50,242 nucleotides of DNA, taken from assembly GCA_016290135.1 (NCBI GenBank), contig JAEESW010000014.1, positions 1 to 50,242 of the forward strand, given 5' to 3'. The notes below the pieces were generated by a model. It ran no database searches. It was not told the DNA's origin and was given only the letters and a program-made list of their open reading frames with translations. The DNA comes from a bacterium. Its GTDB lineage: Bacteria; UBP6; UBA1177. Below, one piece after another: positions 7,620-15,361 of the stretch (the first letter of the stretch is position 1; each line of letters starts with the position of its first letter). The position numbers and the translations under genes were made by a program.

Positions 7620-7631
7620 TTTTCACCTCGA

Positions 7632-8825
7632 TCATTCGATTCCGAAAGGTTTCAGCGCGCGCGGAAAAACGCCGTGCAGATAGCTTATGAGAACTCCGAA
7701 ATTGGTCACAGGAACTCCTTTTTCTGCCGGGACCGCCTGACGCAGCAGCATCTCGCGGCGGTTCAGAGTGCACGCGCCGCAGTGGACTATCAGTTTGTAG
7801 TCGGTGAGATTTTCAGGATAATCGCGGCCTGCAGAAGTTTCGATTATGAGCCCGCCGCCGACTTTGTCGTTCAGCCATTTCGGTATCTTGACCCGTGCGA
7901 TGTCGTCATCCTGAGAGTGGTGAGAACAGCTTTCGGCGATAAGAACTTTGTCGCCTGCTTTAAGGCTTTCGACCGTTTTTACAGCCTTTACCATTTCGGC
8001 GAGATTCCCTTTCTGCCTGATAGAAAGGATCGAAAACGACGTGAACGGAACATCTTCGGGAACTATCGGCGCGACCTTTGAAAAGACCTGCGAATCTGTA
8101 ACGACGAGAGCGGGCTTGTTTTTGAGCGAATCGAGCGTTTTCTGCAGATTCTGAGGCTCGCACGAAAGCGCTATCCCGCCGCCGTCGAGAATGTCTCTCC
8201 AGGCTCTCACCTGCGGCATTATCATGCGCCCTTTGGGTGCACTCGAATCGATCGGGGTTATCATCAGAACGATGTCCCCCGGATTGATAAGATCGCGCAG
8301 AAAAGGCGGTTCCCATTCTGCGGGAGAGAGTTCCGTTATCTTTTTCGTGATCTTCTCTATCCCTTCGTTGTTTAAAGCACTTACGGCAATATATTCTTTG
8401 CCTTCGAGCCATTTTTTAACGCTTTCCGAAAGGGTCAGTTCCGACTTGTTTAGAACAAGAATGAGAGGGATCTTTTCATTTTCGCACTCATCAATAATGT
8501 TGTCTTCAAGCTCACCGGCAGCTCCGGCGGCATCGACAACAAGGATCACCATATCCGATTTTTTAAGATAACTTACTGATTTTTTTACCCTTTCAAGCCC
8601 CAAAGCATCTCCAGTGTCATCAAGTCCGGCAGTATCGATAATGAGCGCAGGACCGGTAGGGAAAAGTTCGATCGCCTTCATGACGGGATCGGTCGTCGTT
8701 CCCGGAACATCGGAAACGATAGCGACGTTCTGACCCGTGAAAGCGTTTATCAGAGAAGACTTTCCGGCATTCCTCCTGCCGAAGATCGAAATGCGGAGCC
8801 TGTCGCCAGTCATTACTCTTGCCAT
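7632..8825 (-). CDS. hydF: [FeFe]-hydrogenase maturation GTPase HydF
   Basis: This 397-residue protein is the scaffold on which the 2Fe subcluster of [FeFe]-hydrogenase is assembled with HydE and HydG. It has an N-terminal GTPase domain (Walker A GRRNAGKSSLI, DTAGLDD, LNKSE) and a C-terminal iron-sulfur site that fits the HydF pattern CxH...HCxxC: CSH in AESCSHH and, about 45 residues later, HCGACTLNRREM. GAGG lies 5 bases before the ATG. HydE, HydG and the hydrogenase are not in the window. It follows the HAD gene by 7 bases, so the two are co-transcribed. It is the best evidence for an anaerobic lifestyle. Confidence 0.95.
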   Translation of the reverse strand: MARVMTGDRLRISIFGRRNAGKSSLINAFTGQNVAIVSDVPGTTTDPVMKAIELFPTGPALIIDTAGLDDTGDALGLERVKKSVSYLKKSDMVILVVDAAGAAGELEDNIIDECENEKIPLILVLNKSELTLSESVKKWLEGKEYIAVSALNNEGIEKITKKITELSPAEWEPPFLRDLINPGDIVLMITPIDSSAPKGRMIMPQVRAWRDILDGGGIALSCEPQNLQKTLDSLKNKPALVVTDSQVFSKVAPIVPEDVPFTSFSILSIRQKGNLAEMVKAVKTVESLKAGDKVLIAESCSHHSQDDDIARVKIPKWLNDKVGGGLIIETSAGRDYPENLTDYKLIVHCGACTLNRREMLLRQAVPAEKGVPVTNFGVLISYLHGVFPRALKPFGIE

Positions 8826-8832
8826 AATTTCC

Positions 8833-9462
8833 TCACAAAATATCGGTATAATCTTTAAAATATGTAAATTTCACGTTTTCGGAAGCGAGTTTTTCGGCAA
8901 GCTCGTCTGTCGCGTATATTTTGTCGGCGTATCTCGAACCGCAGAAATCGGTCTCGCCGTCACCGAAATAGATGGTTTCAAAACCTTCGTTCTTATACTT
9001 TTCGACGACTGCGCGCTTGCAGTTTGAGCAGTTTCTGTCACAGAGCGGAGGCAGTGCGTTTTGGCACGGCACAAGTTCCCAGTTTTTATCACCTAAATAC
9101 TTGATATCGTTGATATAAGCCTCAACTTCGACATTGTTCATGAAAAGGTCGGCAAAACTTCTGAAACCGCCGCTTAAGATCACTATCTCGTCACCGTTCT
9201 CGCGGACTTTTTTCACAAAATCGAAGAAACCTTTTCTCACAGGAACATTTTTCTTAATAAAATCAAAGAGTTCTTCCTTTTCAGCCTTCATCGAATCAAC
9301 TTCATCGACCAAAGTCTGATGACGCTCTTTTCTTCCGGCACGCATCTCGTTTTCAAGCTCACGCCAGTCAACGATGCAGTATTTGTCGAATGCAACGACC
9401 AGAGTGTCTAAAGCGGTCACTGTTCCGTCAAAATCAAGAATATAGCACTTTTTTCCGTTCAT
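8833..9462 (-). CDS. HAD-family phosphatase, MtnX-like
   Basis: This protein of about 209 residues has HAD motif I DFDGTVTALDT, motif II ILSGGFRSF and motif III/IV IYFGDGETDF. It also has a cysteine group CDRNCSNCK, like the CGxCK segment of MtnX-type phosphatases of methionine salvage. Its substrate is not certain; a phosphoserine phosphatase-like role is the alternative. The start at 9462 (MNGKKCYIL) was chosen because GGGGA lies about 4 bases upstream. The longer frame would cross the promoter. It is the first gene of an operon with hydF. Confidence 0.8.
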   Translation of the reverse strand: MNGKKCYILDFDGTVTALDTLVVAFDKYCIVDWRELENEMRAGRKERHQTLVDEVDSMKAEKEELFDFIKKNVPVRKGFFDFVKKVRENGDEIVILSGGFRSFADLFMNNVEVEAYINDIKYLGDKNWELVPCQNALPPLCDRNCSNCKRAVVEKYKNEGFETIYFGDGETDFCGSRYADKIYATDELAEKLASENVKFTYFKDYTDIL

Positions 9463-9488
9463 ATTTCCCCGCATCATAAAAACGCGGC

Positions 9489-9516
9489 ATTTTAAGCCCG
9501 TTTGACTCAATGGCAA
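9489..9516 (-). promoter_or_regulatory. putative sigma-70 promoter of the HAD-hydF-aroQ operon
   Basis: On the minus strand TTGCCA (9516-9511), a 16-base spacer and TAAAAT (9494-9489) lie 27 bases before the HAD gene start. It overlaps the divergent promoter region of the ABC-F gene. Confidence 0.6.
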
Positions 9517-9530
9517 GTTTTTGATACCCT
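9502..9530 (+). promoter_or_regulatory. possible promoter of the ABC-F gene
   Basis: TTGACT (9502-9507) is followed after 17 bases by TACCCT (9525-9530), a poor -10 match, about 22 bases before the start. It overlaps the divergent HAD promoter, so the two may compete for polymerase. Confidence 0.35.
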
Positions 9531-9552
9531 GCCCCGCTTTTCGGAGGTTTTT

Positions 9553-11475
9553 ATGCTTTTACTCAAAGGAATTTCAAAACAGTTTTCAGGTCAGACGATC
9601 CTCAACAATGTGGATCTGCCGCTTTCAAAGCACATAACGGCGCTTGTCGGCAAAAACGGCTCCGGCAAATCGACCCTGATGAAGATAATCGCCGGTATCG
9701 AATACAGTGACTCCGGCGAAATAACTTTCAAAAAAAATGCCTCGATCGAATATCTTCCGCAGCAGGCAGTCTACAATTTCAAAGGCTCGGTCTATGAAGA
9801 AGTCGCAAAAGGGCTCGATTCAAGCAGATACGATTCGCTTCTTGCCGAACAGTCGGGACTTCTTGAGAAGATCGCTGCCAGCAAAGACCCCGATGAAAAG
9901 CTGCTTATACGCCTGAACGAGATCGTTGAAGAGATCCACAGGATAGAAGTTAAGACCAAGCAGAAGAACTCGATAGAAACGATACTTTTGAACCTCGGTT
10001 TCAGGCGTGACGAGTGGGCACGCCCTGCTTCGACTCTCAGCGGCGGCTGGCAGATGCGCATAGCCTTGGCACGCGTCCTCGTGAAAGAACCCGACATCAT
10101 AATGCTTGACGAGCCCACGAACTACCTCGACATCGTCACGATCGACTTTTTGACCGGCTGGCTCAAAAAATTCGACGGACAAGTGCTTTTGGTCTCTCAC
10201 GACCGCGATTTTCTCAACAATGTCGCAGAAGAGACGTGGGAAATTTTTAACGGCGATATCTCGGTCTACAAAGGAAATTACGATTTTTACCTCAAAGAAA
10301 GAGATGCCAAAATTGCTCTCCTTGAAAAACAGCGTGAAAAACAGCTCAATGAAATCAAAGATTTACAAGATTACTACGACAAAAATCATACCAATGCGGC
10401 ACACGCGGCGATGGCGCAGTCGAAACTGAAAACTTTGGAAAAACTCAAAAGCGAACTCATCGTTCTGCCGCCCAAAGCACCGACTATGACTTTCAGGCTT
10501 CCCGAACCCAGGCGCGGAGGCGAAATAGTTGCGGAACTCAGCGACATCACGCAGAGATTCGGCGATCTTGAAGTCATTTCCAACTACAAGAGGATAGTCA
10601 GGCGCGGAGAAAGGATCGCTCTAGTCGGAAGAAACGGATTCGGCAAGTCGACCCTCATCAACATCATCGGTCAGGAACTCGTTCCCACCGCCGGCAGCTG
10701 CAGGATCGGTGCAGGAATAGACATCTGCTATTTTCGTCAGCACGAGATCTCGAAACTGCCGCCCGACATGACGGTCCAGGGATTCGTCGAATCGATCGCC
10801 CCGTTTGAAATGATGACGAAAATCAAGAACATACTCGGCTGCTTCCTCTTTTTTGAAGACGACTGGGAAAAAAAGATCGCGGTCTTGAGCGGCGGAGAAA
10901 AAGTGCGGCTTGCCTTCATCAAATTCATAATGACTCCGGGCAACCTTCTCCTTCTCGACGAGCCGACCACCCACCTCGACATCGATTCGAAAGAGATCCT
11001 GCTCAACACACTGAAAAGCATACCGGCCACCATAATCTTCGTTTCACACGACTCCCACTTCATAAATTCGCTTGCCACCTCAGTCGTATATTTCAGGAAG
11101 CGAGGGGACATCTTCAACTTTGAAGGGACTTACGAAGAGTATCTCCAAATGTACGGGCACGAGATCATCGCCGAAGAAAGCAGCGCCGCAAAGCCGAAAA
11201 GCACAGGAAACAAACCTGACGACTCACAAGGAAAAGTTGATTTCGCGCAGCAGAAAGAAATGCGCAACCGCCTGAATAAATTAAAGAAAGAGATCGATTC
11301 CATTCAAGATAAAATAGAAACTCTCGAAAAAGAGAAAAGTGCTGTCTGCGACAAACTCTCCACTTCCGCATTCGACCAGACTCTCGCCTCACGCCTCGGC
11401 GAAATCGAGGACGAACTCCTTGAACTCATGGAAAAATGGGAAGAGAAAAGCATCGAACTTGAGAAGATGGGGTAA
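9553..11475 (+). CDS. ABC-F family ATPase (ribosome-associated)
   Basis: This 640-residue soluble protein has two ABC cassettes in tandem and no membrane segment, as in the ABC-F translation factors that act at the ribosomal E site. Cassette 1 has GKNGSGKST (about 33-41), LSGGWQMR and LDEPTNYLD. Cassette 2 has GRNGFGKST (about 358), LSGGEKVR and LDEPTTHLD. A charged linker of about 80 residues separates them. The C-terminal 100 residues form a Lys/Glu coiled coil (MRNRLNKLKKEIDSIQDKIE), as in Uup/YheS-type members. The start at 9553 has GGAGG 6 bases upstream. The subfamily and any antibiotic-protection role cannot be assigned by eye. Confidence 0.92.
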   Translation: MLLLKGISKQFSGQTILNNVDLPLSKHITALVGKNGSGKSTLMKIIAGIEYSDSGEITFKKNASIEYLPQQAVYNFKGSVYEEVAKGLDSSRYDSLLAEQSGLLEKIAASKDPDEKLLIRLNEIVEEIHRIEVKTKQKNSIETILLNLGFRRDEWARPASTLSGGWQMRIALARVLVKEPDIIMLDEPTNYLDIVTIDFLTGWLKKFDGQVLLVSHDRDFLNNVAEETWEIFNGDISVYKGNYDFYLKERDAKIALLEKQREKQLNEIKDLQDYYDKNHTNAAHAAMAQSKLKTLEKLKSELIVLPPKAPTMTFRLPEPRRGGEIVAELSDITQRFGDLEVISNYKRIVRRGERIALVGRNGFGKSTLINIIGQELVPTAGSCRIGAGIDICYFRQHEISKLPPDMTVQGFVESIAPFEMMTKIKNILGCFLFFEDDWEKKIAVLSGGEKVRLAFIKFIMTPGNLLLLDEPTTHLDIDSKEILLNTLKSIPATIIFVSHDSHFINSLATSVVYFRKRGDIFNFEGTYEEYLQMYGHEIIAEESSAAKPKSTGNKPDDSQGKVDFAQQKEMRNRLNKLKKEIDSIQDKIETLEKEKSAVCDKLSTSAFDQTLASRLGEIEDELLELMEKWEEKSIELEKMG

Positions 11476-11481
11476 GTGTAA

Positions 11482-11526
11482 AACAGGTCATTAGCCTGCG
11501 GATGCCGGCATATACCTGTTATTTTT
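11482..11526 (+). terminator. possible terminator after the ABC-F gene
   Basis: AACAGGT (11482-11488) pairs with ACCTGTT (11514-11520), which is followed by a T-run. The 25-base interval contains its own 10-bp palindrome, ATGCCGGCAT (11502-11511). The 7-bp stem and large loop make this a tentative call. Confidence 0.4.
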
Positions 11527-11586
11527 CAGGCTTCTCTGTTTTGTTCCTCCTGCAGAACGGCGCATCGGGACCCGGGATCATGCGTT

Positions 11587-11964
11587 CTATTTCACGAGTT
11601 TCTCGACGAAGGGAACATCGGCAGGCGAAAATTCGTAGGCAACGGCTTCTTCAGGCGTTATCCAGCGGATATCCCTGTGTTCGAGAAGTTTCGGAACTCC
11701 CTTCACGATCTTTGCCTCGAAAAGTGTGAGATGCACCGAAATATCGGGATAGACGAATGTCGATTCAGCGAATTTCCCCCCTGCTTCGAGCTCGATCTCA
11801 AGTTCTTCGCGGCATTCTCTCGCAAGCGCAGCTTCGGGCGTCTCCCCCGCTTCGACTTTTCCGCCCGGGAACTCCCACATCAAAGGACGCGATTTGTGTT
11901 CAGGGCGCTGACAGATCATGAATTTTTCACCGTCACGCACGAGTGCTGCGACAACTTCGACCAT
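11587..11964 (-). CDS. mutT: Nudix hydrolase, MutT-like (8-oxo-dGTP diphosphatase type)
   Basis: This 125-residue protein contains a complete Nudix box, GGKVEAGETPEAALARECREEL (residues about 34-55), which binds Mg2+ for pyrophosphate cleavage. The preceding ALVRDGEKFMICQRP and PLMWEFPGGK are typical of MutT-type enzymes that hydrolyse oxidised nucleotides. GGAGG lies 4 bases before the ATG. It follows the GNAT gene by 8 bases. Substrate preference is inferred from similarity only. Confidence 0.9.
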   Translation of the reverse strand: MVEVVAALVRDGEKFMICQRPEHKSRPLMWEFPGGKVEAGETPEAALARECREELEIELEAGGKFAESTFVYPDISVHLTLFEAKIVKGVPKLLEHRDIRWITPEEAVAYEFSPADVPFVEKLVK

Positions 11965-11972
11965 TTTTCCTC

Positions 11973-12515
11973 CTATTTCACGATATCGGTATTGATCATG
12001 TGACGCCAGAACCAGCCGAAAAAACTCTCCATCATCGGTTTGTATTCCTCAGGCTCGACTTTTCCGCCGGTCCCCATTATCGCATAGACCATATTGAGTT
12101 CATGCAGTTTGTAAGGCAGATCATGCAGGCCGCAGTTGAGATAAAAGTTGTGCCGTTTCACCCTTTCTTCGGGGTTGTCGCACTCTTCAAGCCAGTTTTC
12201 AAGCGCTAAAAACAGCCGTTTTCCCTTGTAATGTTCTATCATCGCCTTTACCGCCGCGGTGCCGAAACCCTTTCCGCGCTGTCTTTCGTCGATCGCGAAA
12301 AAGAAGAGATAGGCAAGGTCTCCTGAATGGACAAGATATGCGAAACCGACCCACAGATCACCTTCAAAAAGATTCCAGAAATCGGCTTTTCCCTGAACTG
12401 CACGCTTTTTCAGAAGCCGGAAAGGAAACCGCTCGTTTGCAGGAAAAGCGCTCAGATAAAGCTCTTCCACGCGTTTCATCTCAGCTTTTGTACTTTCAAT
12501 TCTTACAAGTTTCAT
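11973..12515 (-). CDS. GNAT-family N-acetyltransferase
   Basis: This 180-residue protein has the acetyl-CoA pyrophosphate-binding motif A in the form QRGKGFGTAAVKAMI (about residues 94-108), preceded by the beta-strand LAYLFFFAID. The acceptor substrate is unknown. GGAGG lies 4 bases before the ATG. It forms a two-gene operon with the Nudix hydrolase downstream. Confidence 0.85.
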   Translation of the reverse strand: MKLVRIESTKAEMKRVEELYLSAFPANERFPFRLLKKRAVQGKADFWNLFEGDLWVGFAYLVHSGDLAYLFFFAIDERQRGKGFGTAAVKAMIEHYKGKRLFLALENWLEECDNPEERVKRHNFYLNCGLHDLPYKLHELNMVYAIMGTGGKVEPEEYKPMMESFFGWFWRHMINTDIVK

Positions 12516-12539
12516 ACTTCCTCCGCAGCAAAACAGCCG

Positions 12540-12568
12540 CTTTTACCACAATGTTTCCGGAACGGCAA
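12540..12568 (-). promoter_or_regulatory. putative promoter of the GNAT-Nudix operon
   Basis: On the minus strand TTGCCG (12568-12563), a 17-base spacer and TAAAAG (12545-12540) lie 24 bases before the GNAT start. It is back to back with the lipoprotein promoter at 12574. Confidence 0.45.
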
Positions 12569-12573
12569 ATCCC

Positions 12574-12601
12574 TTGCCTTTTATCCGCTTTTCCCTAATA
12601 T
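12574..12601 (+). promoter_or_regulatory. putative sigma-70 promoter of the Cys-rich lipoprotein gene
   Basis: TTGCCT (12574-12579), a 16-base spacer and TAATAT (12596-12601) lie 27 bases before the ATG. The block closely resembles the lpdA promoter at 1788-1815. Confidence 0.6.
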
Positions 12602-12628
12602 AAAGCGTTTTTTTGACGGAGGTCTCTG

Positions 12629-13732
12629 ATGAAAAAATTCTTTTTGATTTTGGCTTTATGCACGGTTTTTGCAATTACTGCCTGCGGCAGCTCCAAAAAA
12701 ACAAACAACGACGACGATTCGGGCGAGGCGCAGAACGACGAAGATGTCGCCGACACGGAACAAACTGACGCTATCGAACCTTCCGATGACAGCGATTCAC
12801 AGCCTGTCGATACCGACACGACGCCGGAACAACCGGATGACGCCGATTCCGACAGTGATCAGGAACCGGATGACGCCGATCCGACTGATGATTCCAATGA
12901 CGAAAAACCTGAAGGAGATACCCTTCCGGAAGAAGATTTCACGCTTGACGAAGAAGTCATCGCTGTTCCCGACGATCAGGTGAATAACCCTGATGCCGAC
13001 TGCGTTTTCGGAACTTTTGTCGAATTCTGTGACGGAAACACGGCCGTCCGCTGCCTCGAAGGGAAAGTTTCTCACGAAAACTGCGCGGACAAGACCTGCA
13101 TGACCACAAACGGTCTTCACTGCGGACGCATGGAAGGGAAAAATGTCGCAGGATGCCACGAAAGCTGCGAAACACCGAAGAAAGATGTGGTTTGCAAAAA
13201 ATCCGATGTTGTCTCCGATTACAAAGCGGGCGGAACCTTATCTGCCGACCTATGTCTTGAAACAAGCAAAGGAAAACTCTCCTTCAAATTTACTGAACAG
13301 TGCGACACGCCGTGCAACGAAGAGGGAACAGATTTTATAAAACTGAATAAAGTTCCTGACGATCAGGACAATACATTTCTCGCAGAATGTGATTATGAAA
13401 CCTTTGTCGAATTCTGCGACGGAAACACTGCCGTATACTGCGAGGGCACTGTTTCCAGAACAAACTGCTCAGGAAAAACCTGCATGACAACCATCGGTGT
13501 CTACGGCGAAGAATATGAAGGAAAAAACTATGCGTACTGCATGAATTCATGCGAAGGACCCGCTGATTTGGACGAAAAATCCTGCATCTTTAATATGGAT
13601 TTAAATATTGCAATCATCAACAATGATTACTGCCTTGAAACGAGCGCAGGTTATCTTGAGTTCTGGAATGTCCCGACTGAATACTGCGAAAACGGCTGTG
13701 CCGAAGACGGCGAAACCTGCAAAACCGAATAA
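12629..13732 (+). CDS. Cys-rich two-repeat surface lipoprotein with acidic linker
   Basis: This 367-residue protein has a lipoprotein signal peptide ending in the lipobox ITAC (Cys at about 19). A linker of about 90 residues, very rich in Asp, Glu, Pro, Ser and Thr, follows. Two homologous Cys-rich repeats come next (about 110-230 and 235-367), each with FVEFCDGNTAV, a C..KTCMTT segment and a late DYCLETS or ADLCLETS segment. Each repeat has about 10-12 cysteines, suggesting disulfides outside the cytoplasm. The linker probably projects the repeats from the outer membrane. No catalytic motif was recognised. GGAGG lies 6 bases before the ATG. Similar acidic linkers are common in lipoproteins of Myxococcota-like bacteria. 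Confidence 0.85.
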   Translation: MKKFFLILALCTVFAITACGSSKKTNNDDDSGEAQNDEDVADTEQTDAIEPSDDSDSQPVDTDTTPEQPDDADSDSDQEPDDADPTDDSNDEKPEGDTLPEEDFTLDEEVIAVPDDQVNNPDADCVFGTFVEFCDGNTAVRCLEGKVSHENCADKTCMTTNGLHCGRMEGKNVAGCHESCETPKKDVVCKKSDVVSDYKAGGTLSADLCLETSKGKLSFKFTEQCDTPCNEEGTDFIKLNKVPDDQDNTFLAECDYETFVEFCDGNTAVYCEGTVSRTNCSGKTCMTTIGVYGEEYEGKNYAYCMNSCEGPADLDEKSCIFNMDLNIAIINNDYCLETSAGYLEFWNVPTEYCENGCAEDGETCKTE

Positions 13733-13746
13733 TTTCCGCCGGCAGT

Positions 13747-15105
13747 TTATCGGGTTGATCCGCCGGATTTCCTTTTCAGCGCGACCCGCATAAACCAGAA
13801 ATAGTAGCAGAGCATTATCGTTGCTGTGATGCTCCAGCTTATAGGATAGCATGCAAGAAGATTGCTGTAGGTCCTGTTCATCGTGAAAAAGGTGAAGACC
13901 CAGATGACACGCGTCACGCAGATGCCGAGAAGCGCGATCAGAGCCGGAGCGAGAGAATTGCCGTAACCGCGCAGACTTCCTGAAATAACATCGACTGAAA
14001 GGTTGAGTATCTGGAAAGAAGTGATGTAGAGGATCCTCGTCCTGCCGTATTCAATGACAGCGGGATCGCCGTTGAAAAGGCTCAAAAGCTCTCGAGAGAA
14101 AAATATTATCGGAAGAGCGAGCGCAAACATAAAAACGCAGTCCATCCAGAACGCATGCAGAGTCACTTTCCGGCAGCGGTCAAGCTTTCCGGCACCGTAA
14201 TTCTGTCCGATGAAAGCGGTGCACGCCTGAGAAAAAGCGTTCACTATGAAGTAGACAAAGATCTCGGTATTGAAAGCGGCGGCCGATGCAGCCATGACGT
14301 CGGCACCGAGCGAGTTTATCGCAGACTGGATTATGATGTTCGAAAGGGCGAAGACCATGCTCTGGACACCTGCAGGAACGCCGATGCGCAGGATCTCAAG
14401 AAGAGATGCGTGATCCGCACCGATCTTGTGGAACTCTATCCCGACATCGCTTTTGGAACGCAGAAGAACGATGAACATCGCACCTGAACTCAGAATGTTT
14501 GCAATGACTGTGGCTATCGCGACCCCTTCCGCCCCCATTTTCAGAACGAGAACGAAAAACAGATTGAGCAGAACATTTATTATTCCCGCCGCGACAAGAC
14601 AGACAAGCGGAGTGTTCGTATCGCCCTTCGAGCGGAAGATAGCCGACTCAAAGTTGTAGAGCAAAATCGCCGGAAGCCCCGAAATGTAGATACGAAAGTA
14701 TGAAAGCGCCATCGGCAGCACCTCTTCAGGCACCGAAAGAAGCGACATTATGCGGTTTGAAACAGCAAGTGCAAGCAGCGCCATCACGCTTCCGCAGACA
14801 AGACTCAAAAACACCGCAGTGTGGACAGCCTTCTTCACGCCGTCACGGTCACCCTTCCCTATGCACCTGGCGATAACGACAGTCGCACCGGTCGATATCC
14901 CGACAAAAAGGTTGACGACGATACCTATGACAGGAGTGTTGCAGCCAACGGCCGCCATCGCGAATTTGCTTGCGAAACGCCCGACGACCATGACATCTGC
15001 CGCATTGAAAAACTGCTGCAGGATGCCCGTAAGAGCAAGAGGGATGGCGAACTGCAGGATCTTTGCGGCAAGCCCGCCGTTAAGCATGTCTATTTCACGT
15101 CTCAT
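13747..15105 (-). CDS. MATE family efflux transporter
   Basis: This 452-residue membrane protein has about 12 hydrophobic helices and MATE-family features. The N-terminal half carries IPLALTGILQQFFNAADVMVVGRF; FRSKGDTNTPL and the internally repeated NTEIFVYFIVNAFSQACTAFIGQNYGAG follow. MATE proteins export drugs or metabolites using Na+ or H+. ATG at 15105 was preferred over a TTG at 15123 because the promoter at 15142-15169 would leave only about ten bases before that TTG. The GGGAG ribosome site is 11 bases upstream, which is rather far. Substrate unknown. Confidence 0.88.
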   Translation of the reverse strand: MRREIDMLNGGLAAKILQFAIPLALTGILQQFFNAADVMVVGRFASKFAMAAVGCNTPVIGIVVNLFVGISTGATVVIARCIGKGDRDGVKKAVHTAVFLSLVCGSVMALLALAVSNRIMSLLSVPEEVLPMALSYFRIYISGLPAILLYNFESAIFRSKGDTNTPLVCLVAAGIINVLLNLFFVLVLKMGAEGVAIATVIANILSSGAMFIVLLRSKSDVGIEFHKIGADHASLLEILRIGVPAGVQSMVFALSNIIIQSAINSLGADVMAASAAAFNTEIFVYFIVNAFSQACTAFIGQNYGAGKLDRCRKVTLHAFWMDCVFMFALALPIIFFSRELLSLFNGDPAVIEYGRTRILYITSFQILNLSVDVISGSLRGYGNSLAPALIALLGICVTRVIWVFTFFTMNRTYSNLLACYPISWSITATIMLCYYFWFMRVALKRKSGGSTR

Positions 15106-15141
15106 CGGAAAAAGCGCTCCCAAACACTCAAAAAGCGGCGA

Positions 15142-15169
15142 ATTATCATGTTGAAAGTAAGAAAGTCAA
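15142..15169 (-). promoter_or_regulatory. putative sigma-70 promoter of the MATE gene
   Basis: On the minus strand TTGACT (15169-15164), a 16-base spacer and GATAAT (15147-15142) lie 37 bases before the ATG at 15105. Confidence 0.6.
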
Positions 15170-15187
15170 TAGGAATAAAAACTTGTG

Positions 15188-15352
15188 TCAGCGTCTGGGA
15201 TTTTTCTTGTTTGCTCTGCATGAGGAACAGTTCCCGCATTCAGACCCCATTCCGCATCCGCAGTCGCCGCGCATACGTTTTCTTATGATGCTGACCAATG
15301 CAGATACGAACATTGTCAGAAGCAAGAGTGAGATTATGATCGTCGCCAGCAT
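15188..15352 (-). CDS. FeoB-associated Cys-rich membrane protein (54 aa)
   Basis: This 54-residue protein begins MLATIIISLLLLTMFVSALV, one membrane helix. A basic stretch (IIRKRMR) and a Cys cluster DCGCGMGSECGNCSSC follow. That is the layout of the small FeoB-associated Cys-rich proteins found after feoB. Its ATG (15352) lies 9 bases past the feoB stop with GGAGG 5 bases upstream, so it is clearly co-translated. The cysteines may bind iron or sense redox state during Fe2+ uptake; that role is inference. It resembles the N-terminal half of the protein encoded at 20224-20586. Confidence 0.85.
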   Translation of the reverse strand: MLATIIISLLLLTMFVSALVSIIRKRMRGDCGCGMGSECGNCSSCRANKKNPRR

Positions 15353-15361
15353 TACAGCCTC

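Noticed and set aside
9062-9078. TTGGCACGGCACAAG as a possible sigma-54 promoter
   Set aside because: It lies inside the HAD gene and lacks GC at the required 10-base distance from GG.
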